33,766 nt of DNA from Elusimicrobiota bacterium. GTDB taxonomy: Bacteria > CG03 > SLGR01 > JAFGSA01. The position numbers and the translations under genes are program-made. The stretch spans positions 1 through 33,766 of the forward strand of contig JAFGSA010000075.1 of NCBI GenBank assembly GCA_016934855.1, written 5' to 3'. The notes beneath the pieces were generated by a model that saw only the letters and a program-made list of their open reading frames with translations, had not been told where the DNA came from and did no database searches. Position 1 is the stretch's first letter, and every line of letters starts with the position of its first letter. This document shows, one piece after another, positions 23,242 to 32,200 of this stretch.

Positions 23242-26200
23242 CTATTTTATTATCGCCAGTTTGCTCAGCTCTTTTATAACTTCTCCGTCATTAAATGCTT
23301 TAACAAGGTACAGGTACACGCCGCTGGCTATACCCGACGTATCCCATTCGTACTCGTAAGCGTATTTGTTATCCACCACCATCGGCCTTCCCGTGAGCTC
23401 TTCTGCATGCACGAGTTCCGCCGCCACGTTATATATGTATATCTCTACTTTTTCCGCTATACCGCACTCGAAATGTATCTTCGGGTTGCAGCATCTGGCC
23501 GGGTTCGGGAAAGAATAGATCTCGCCTTTTACGAACGCGGGGTCCGGCCCGTCGGTTTTTTTGCTCCTGGCGGCGCCGGCCATGGCCATAGGCGTATACT
23601 CGTCCGGCGCGTCGAAGACCTTCACGAAACGGTTATCCCTGTCGGCCACATGCACCCTTCCCGCGGAATCGCAGGCTATGCCGCCGGGACTGTTGAACTC
23701 GTCTTTCTCTTTCTTCCAATTCTTATATTTTATCTGGTATCTGGCATCTGACATCTGGCATCTGTCCCTGCCTCCCCACTCCATCACGAAGCTGCCGTAC
23801 TTATCGAACTTCTGCACCCTGTTGTTCCCCTGGTCGGTCACGTAGATATACCCCTGCGGCGTGACGGTTATCCCGTCCGGGTCCCGGAACTCGCCCGGGC
23901 CGCTCCCCCCTTTCTCGTCTTTATTCCATTTATACCTGTACCACGGGTGGCGCCCATTCCACTTTCCACCTTTCACTTTACACTTTTCACTGTCCTCGCC
24001 TATCTCCATAAGGAGCTCTCCGGACGGCGAGAATTTCAGTACCCGTTCGTGGAACTGGTCGGCAACGTAAATGTTGTCTTCGCTGTCTATTGCCATACCG
24101 CCGGGCGCGTAATCCGCCATCGAGTTCCACCAGTGCCAGTGGTCATGCCAGTGCCCGTGCTCGTCATCGAATATATCCGTATCTATCGTCGCGCCTTCGA
24201 CGAGTTCCCCGTCCGGCGTGAATTTCTGGAGTCTGTTATTCAGCCTGTCGGCAACCCAGATATACCCTCCGGAATCCACTGCTACGCCTGTGGGCCTGTT
24301 AAAAGTCTTCTCTTTTCTACTGTATTCTTTATTCTGCCAGCAACGAGCGACCAGCGACCAGCGACCTTCTCCCTGTCCGCCTATCTCCAGAAGTATATTC
24401 CCTTCGGAATCGAGTTTCACTACTCTGTTATGCAGCTTGTCGGCGACGTATATATTCCCCTCGCTATCAACTGTTATTCCTTCAGGCTTAGCAAAACGCA
24501 GTCTTTCTCTCCAATCCCCTTTCCATCTATTGCACGATTCACGATTCACGAACGACGTTCTTTCCGGCGGGCCGCCTAGTACCGATACGACCTCGCCCTG
24601 GCCGTCGAATTTAATGATCCTGTTGAGCGACTGGTCGGTAACGTAGCTGAAATCCTCTCCGTCCACTGCCACGTAGGCGGGTTTGAACGCGTACCTCTGC
24701 CACCACCTGTCGTCGCCGCACCTGTATTCGGACACCTTTTCCGGTTCGCCGGCGAATATGACCATGGAACTAACGCCGGTGTTCCCGAGTATATCTTCCG
24801 ACACCAGTCTCAGCGTATAGAACCCGTCGTCGAGGCCATAAAGATCCCAGAGCGCTATTTCTTCCTCGCCGAACGGTTCCGTACCGTCAGCGAGCGCGAC
24901 ATACCCTTCGGCCGCGTCTTTGCCGGGCGCATACTCCAGCCGCCATGATGCCAGCATCCCGTCCGCGACCATACCGTACACGGGTACGGTGGCCTTGAAT
25001 ACGGTGCATACGCCGAGACTTTCCGGGTTCGGCGAGACCAGCGCGCACTCCGGAGCAGTGTTATCAAGGTAGACAGTGCAGGTTTGTGTTTCTTCGGTAT
25101 TCGATAAGTTGTCTACGCTCCAGTAAGTGACCGCGTGGTACCCGTCGGACCCGGTAACGCTGAACGGCCCCGTATACACCTCAGGTGTTTCCCCGTCTAT
25201 GCTGTAGTACGTGAGGTACACGCCGCTTGCAGCGCCGTCTATCGAAGGATCGTTTCTCTCAAGGTCTATCGGCGTGAGCGAAGTTATCACCGTGACGCCT
25301 TCTCCTTCTATATAGCAGCTCGGCTCGCCAATGGAAAGTGCCGTGACCGGAGGAGTGTCATCCGCGTATATGACGCGGCTCTTTAAATTTTCTTCGTTAC
25401 CGAGATTATCGTACCCCCTGAACTCTATCAGCTGCGCCCCTTCTTCCAGGTGGAACCCGGCATCATATACCTGCCATCCGGTATCCGCAATCCGGTATCT
25501 TATCTCTTTCACGCCCGATACGTACATGCCGGGATCTTCCGAGCTGAGAGTTATGGTAGACAGGCTCGTTATGTAGGTCTCTGTAGTAAGGGGTACTGTG
25601 TATTCGGGCCCGGTTATCCCGACTTCCGTCACCGGCGCGGTATTATCGAGTATCACTTCCTGCTGATTCTCTTCCTCGGTGTTCCCGATGACATCCGTAC
25701 TGTAATAACTTATCTCGTATATATCGTCTTCCCCCGTTATACTGAATGTGCCTTCATACACCATCCATCCGGCATCTGATATCTGGTATCTGGTATCTGA
25801 TATCCCCAACCCTATCCCGTCCCCGACATCCACCAGGTCATCCACGACACTCAAAGTGAAATTTGTTACTGATGTTACGTATATTTCGTTTGTTATTTGA
25901 TATTTGGGATTTGTTATTTCCACCGTTGAGCGCGGTGGAAGGATATCATGTATCACTTTAAATTTTCCTGAAACGGTGGCTGTGGAATTGCCGGCGTAAT
26001 CCGCCGCTTCGACTATCATGTCCCAGAAACCGCTCGCTATATCCAGCGGTTCTATTGCCTGGCCGTCGGCGACGTCTATCTCTTCGCCGCCTTCGTGTTT
26101 AATGTAGGCCCTTATCTCCAGCGGCATATCCACGTTGTCGGTCACGGTGAAATGCACCGTAACGGTATCTTTCTTCGCGATGAACTCTTCGCCTTCGAGC

Positions 26201-29200
26201 GGGCTGGCAATATCTATGACGGGATACGTCTTGTCGAGGTACACGAATACGCTGTTGGATACGCCGCTTTTGGTCCATTCGGAGGTGTATGCGTACCCGT
26301 ATACTTCGAAGAGGTTATCTTCTTCTGCGTATATGCTTACAGGTTTAGTGAATTTTCCGTATTCATCTACGGTGACTTTTTCGCCCTGCGTGTATTCGGT
26401 GCCGGCGAGTTTCACTATCATCTCGACTTCCGAGCCGGGTTCGCCTATGCCGCTGAACTCCGTGAACCCGGTGCTGTTAACGTATACCGGCGAATCCTCA
26501 GTGTTCTGGAAACTCACGTAATCCACGTTATAACCGCCCTGGTGCACCAGCCGCACTGTATGCGCGCCCGCGGCAAGATAAACAGTATCAGTGGACCGCG
26601 TGACCCCGAATATCTCCCAGCCGCCGGTATTGCCGAGACCTATTGCATAAGCCGGCTCGCCGTCTACGCCGGCATAGAGTGTCCTGTCGCCTACGGGTGA
26701 AGCGTATTTCACTTCCAGGTTATAGTACCCGGCGAGCGGAATATCTATTGTATAGGTCTCTTCTTCGCCCTCGGCTATCCACCCGAGGTACCTGTTGCCC
26801 GAGACCCCGTCGTGGAGCCCTATACCGGGTTCGCCGTCCGGATCGCTGTATGTATCGAAATCTTCCGCTTCTATCCCGAGCACCACCGGGTAATGAGGCG
26901 GATGGATCACCCTGAACGCGCCCGTGACAGTATGAGTGGAGTTGCCCGGAAAATCCGTCGCTTCCACCGTCAGGGTCCATAACCCTTTCCTGAGCACTAC
27001 CGGTTCGAACTCCCAGCCGTCTTCCACTTCTATTATCTGCCCGGTCTCGTGCCTCAGGTACGCCCGCGATTCCACCGGCAGGTTAATATTGTCCGTGACG
27101 CCGTAATCTATGACCACGGTATCTTTACCCGCGATATACTCTCCGCCCCCTTCCGGCGATGTAACCGTTATGACAGGCATCACCCTGTCGAGATACACGT
27201 ACACGCTGTTGGACTTTCCGCTCTTCGCGCCTTCCGCGGAATACCCGTACCCGTAGACTTCGAAGAGGTTGTCGTCCTCGGCGTATATACTGCAGTCTTT
27301 CTCGAACTTCCCGTTAACGTCTACGGCCGCGCGCGGCAGCTGCGGGTACTCTATACCCGCGAGTTTCACTGTCATCTCCACTTCCGTGCCGGGTTCGCCT
27401 ATACCATTGAACTCCCTGAAATCCACGCTGTTTACGTATACAGGCAGCTCTTCGGATGACTGGAAGCTGACGTAATCCACGTTGTATCCGCCCTGGTGCG
27501 CAAGCCTCACGGTATGCGTGCCCGCTTCGACAAGATACGCCGTTGTTCCGGCCGCCACATCCCATATATCCCAGCCGCCGGTATTGGAGAACTTTGTTAT
27601 ATAAGCGGGGGTCCCGTCTATGCTGACGTTCAGCGCCCTGTCGGCGTACGGCGACGCGTATTTCACCGCCAGCGTGTAATACCCTTTCATGGGAAGGTAC
27701 ACCCGGTAGAGTTCCTGTTCCCCGTCGGCTATCCAGCCGAGATAGCTGCCGCCGGAACATCCGGCGTCGGCGCCAGTCTGCGGCGCGCCGTCCGGGTCGA
27801 TATAATCGATGAACTTCTCGCCTTCTATACCGTATACCACCGGATAATGCGGCGCGTGGTACACGCCGAACGCACCGGTGACCGCGGTTGTGGAGTTGCC
27901 GACTGCGTCTTCCGCTTCGACCGTCAGCGTCCACATACCTTCCGTGATATCAGCCAGGTTAAGTTCATCTCCGTCCGATACCGGTATAATCTCCCCGAGC
28001 TCATGTGTGATATAGGCGTTCACTGTGACCGGCTCGCTCTCCTCGTCGGTTGCCGTAAAATCTATTGTCAGCGCATTTACGTTCTCCAGGTACTCGTCTC
28101 CCGCTGAAGGCGAAGTTATGGTTATATCCGGCGGTATAAGGTCTGGTATCTCGCCCAGCACCGCGTATATTGAACACGATTCTAGCTCGACTTTAATATA
28201 ATTTTCATCAGTATTACGTTCGATTACGGGAGTAACCGGCAGCCATTCCTCGGTACCAGGATAGTATTTATAGATATCAAGCTCTTCTTCATCGGTTATA
28301 CCGTATACCGCAAGGAGCGTTTCGTCGTAATAGAACGTGAGCTCCGCCGGCGGGCTGAAACTCACCCCGTCGGGCAGCACGTCGTATACTTTACTTATCA
28401 AACCCAGGCCCGAAGCGGCCGCGGTTGATATCGCGAACTCTATGAGCGGATCGCTTGTGGACCTTTCGATTACATATATATTAGTCGTGCCGCCGTCCAG
28501 CGACGCGGTTTTATATTTCAGTATTAACCGGGTATCGGTACTTCCGTATATCATATACGTCTGTTCTGCTGTCACGGCGGACCAGTCTGACCAGTTATTG
28601 TTGCCGTCCGCAGAGCGAAGCTGGAAATAGTACGTAGTGCCGGATGCCAGGCCGTCTACTACCCGGCTTTCTGCGGCTCCCGCTACGGTAATTGTTGACC
28701 AGGCTATATGTTCCGACCCTACGGCTCCGCCGGTAAGGTACGTAGAATACTTGAGGTCATAGTTTCTTTCCACCGGGCCTGGTTCTTCGTCCGGATCTGC
28801 AGTAACGGTCCATGAAACCGTTATAGAATCCTCGGTGGTCTCGGAATACACCGGCTCCATATCGGTTATCTGCGCTGGCGGGAGTATATTCTCGTGTATC
28901 ACGGTGAAAACTCCGGAAGCGGCTGTTCCTGAATTACCAAGAACATCGGTTGCTTCTACGGTTAACATCCACGAACCTTCAGGTACTGCTGAACCCGTGA
29001 TCTCCTGCCCGTCGGTTACGGTTATTTTTTCATCTGTTCCTTGATTCTTTAAATAGGCGTTCACTGTAACCGGGCTCACATCTTCAATATCGAAATTTAT
29101 TGTTATCGTATCGTTATCTTTAAATTCTTCCCCGCCTGCGGGTGAAGTTATCGTGACGACCGGATTCCCGTTATCCAGCACCAGGTTCTGTGTAAGGATT

Positions 29201-32200
29201 TCTTCTTCATTTCCGGCAATATCCTTTGAATAGTACGACAGCAGGTGGCTCCCGTCTTCCATTGTTGCTGTTCTGGATAGTATTTCTTCTTCACTGAGCA
29301 TCCTGCTGTATATCTCCACCTCGTCCATCTGTCCATTGTAGAACTGGTCCGGCACGTCCTCCCTGTTCCTCGCCCCGAGATATACATCGTAAGGCAGTAT
29401 ATCCACATCGGTGGGATTGTCGTCCCGGTCCGTGATGACAGCCTGCTCGATACCGTCCAGGTATATCTTCACCAGAGAGATGGCAGGGGTGGAGAGTATA
29501 GCAAGATGGTGCCAGTTCCCGTCCACTATCGGTATTTCATCGGTCCTGGCCCTCAATATCCTTCCCGCCTCTCTCACCGTAAGCTGCGTATACCCCACCG
29601 AGCCGCCGGCATTAAGAGTAATGATTATCCTTTCCCTGCCCCCGGAGTCGCTCATCGAACCGAGCACGCACATGTTACTTATTGTGCTCTCAGTCTTAAT
29701 CCAGGCGCAGTAACTTATCTCGGTATCCAGCGCGTAGGCGACCTCTTCCCTTAATCCCAGGTTGATGTAATCGTCCACCCCGTCGAAACTCATCGCCTTG
29801 CCGCATATGCCGTTAACGTATTCGGCTCCGTTAATCATCCCGTTATTATTATTGCCTGAATAGTCGATCGCGGTATCGCCTTCACCTTCATCGAAACTCC
29901 AGTATCCTATGCAGTCCGGACCTATTGTCGGGCTTCTTACGCCGCCGAGGCTGAATGCGCTGCCGTATGTTACCCAGTTATTACCATCTACTTTGTAAAA
30001 ACTGTTTTCCACTCCAAGGCCTAGACCATCGCCTGCGATACTCATATCGTCTACGGCAGTCAGGCTGAAGCTTGTAGCTGATGTGACATATGTCGTATCT
30101 GACAATTGGTGTTTGGGGTCCGATATCTGTAATTCTGTTCTCGGCGGCATAAAATCCCCTCCGTGCGTCACCTCGAAGATCCCGGATGACGCCGCGCCGG
30201 TATTACCGAGAATATCCGTTGCTTCAACCGTCAGTATCCAGTCCCCTTCTGCTATGTCTATTACTGGTATGCCCTGTCCGTCCGTTACAGCTATCTCTTC
30301 TGCCGTTAATTGATTCTTTATATAAGCATTGACGACGACCGGGCTCACATCATCTATATCGTAGTCTACGGTTATCGTATCGTTATCGTCATATTCTTCA
30401 CCGCCCGATGGCGAGTTTACAACAACATCGGGAACTCCGTTATCGAGCACCAGGTTCTGCGCGTGGATCTCTTCCTCGTTCCCGGATATATCCACTGAAT
30501 AATACGACAGCAGGTGACTTCCGTCTTCCAGCGTTTCTGCTCTTGCCGATATCTCTTCTTCGGTGAGCATCCTGCTGTATATCTCCACTTCGTCCATCTG
30601 GCCGCTGTAGAACTGGTCCGGCACGTCCTCCCTGTTCCTCGCCCCGAGATATACATCGTAAGGCAGTATATCAACATCGGTGGGATTATCGTCCCGGTCC
30701 GTGACGACAGCCTGCTCGATACCGTCCAGGTATATCTTCACCAAAGATGTCGCAGGGGTGGAGAGTATCGCAAGATGATGCCAGTTCCCGTCCGCCACCG
30801 GTATCTCATCCGTCCGAGCTCTCAGTATCCTTCCCTGCTCTCTCACAGTAAGCTGCGTATATCCCACAGTACCACCGGCATTAAGAGTAATGATTATCCT
30901 TTCATTGCCCCCGTAGTCGCTCATCGAACCGAGCACACACATGTTACTTATTGTGCTCTCGGTCTTAATCCAGGCGCAGTAACTTATCTCGGTATCCAGC
31001 GCGTAGGCTACCTCCTCCCTTAATCCCAGGTTGATGTAATCGTCCACCCCGTCGAAACTCATCGCCTTGCCGCGTTTGCCGGCGACGTACACTGCGCCGT
31101 TTATCGCGCCGTCGTTGCCGTTCCCGGAATAGTCTATTGCCATGCTTCCATCGCCTTCATCGAAGCTCCAGTACCCTATGCAGTCCGGATAGATCGCGGG
31201 ACCCCGATTTTCGCCAAGATTGAATTCATCGCTATACATCGCCCAGTCATCATCGTCTATTTTATAGAAGCTGTTTTCCACCCCAAAACCCAGCCCGTCG
31301 CCGATTATCTCCATATCATCAATAGCACTCAGGCTGAAACTGGTAATAGAAGCGACGTATGTTACATCCGGCATCTCGTATCTGGGTTCGGATATCTGCA
31401 ATTCTGTACGGGGCGGCAATGCGTCTCCTCCTGCAGTAGTCATCTCCGCAGCGACCGCGGACCAGTCGGACCAGTTGTTGTTGCTGTCAGCGGATCTTAG
31501 CTGGAAATAGTAGGAAGTGCCGGGATTCAGGTTTTCCACTGTCTTCTGATACAGAGTCCCCGGTGTTGTAGTCGTGGACCAGGTTATATGCTCTGATCCC
31601 ACCTGTCCGTCCGTAAGATGGTCCGCGTATTTAAGGTCGAAAGTCCGCTCAACCTCTCCCGGTTCTTCGCCCGGGTCAGCTGTTACAGTCCACGAAAAAG
31701 TGATCGAAGTATCAGTAGTCTCGCCCGCCATCGGTTCTAAATCGATTATCTGTTCAGGCGGCTGGTATTCCGGAGTAAAACTCACAAGAATACTGGCTTC
31801 GGTGGGTAAACCCTCTATGGTGAATCCCCATGCAACCGACCAGCCGCTCACGTTGCCGTTACCGTCTACTGCCCTGACGCGCCAGGAGTAATCTCCGCTT
31901 TCCAATGCTGTAATCGTTGTGTATTCAGATAACGATAAATCGTCTGCAGATATTTCCGGAGAAGAAAAATCGCTGTTGTTATCTATCTGTATATCATAAG
32001 CCACCCCGTTTTTATCATTGACATCTGACCAATCAAGTTCTATCCCGGTATCGACATCGTATTCCGCCCCGTCCGCCGGGGACACGAGCGCTGGCACATC
32101 CGGCGGCAGATAATCCGGGGTGAAATATACAGATAAATTGACTTCTGAAGGCATGGTATCTACGATAAAAGCTCGCTCTTCAGACCATTCACCTTCATTA

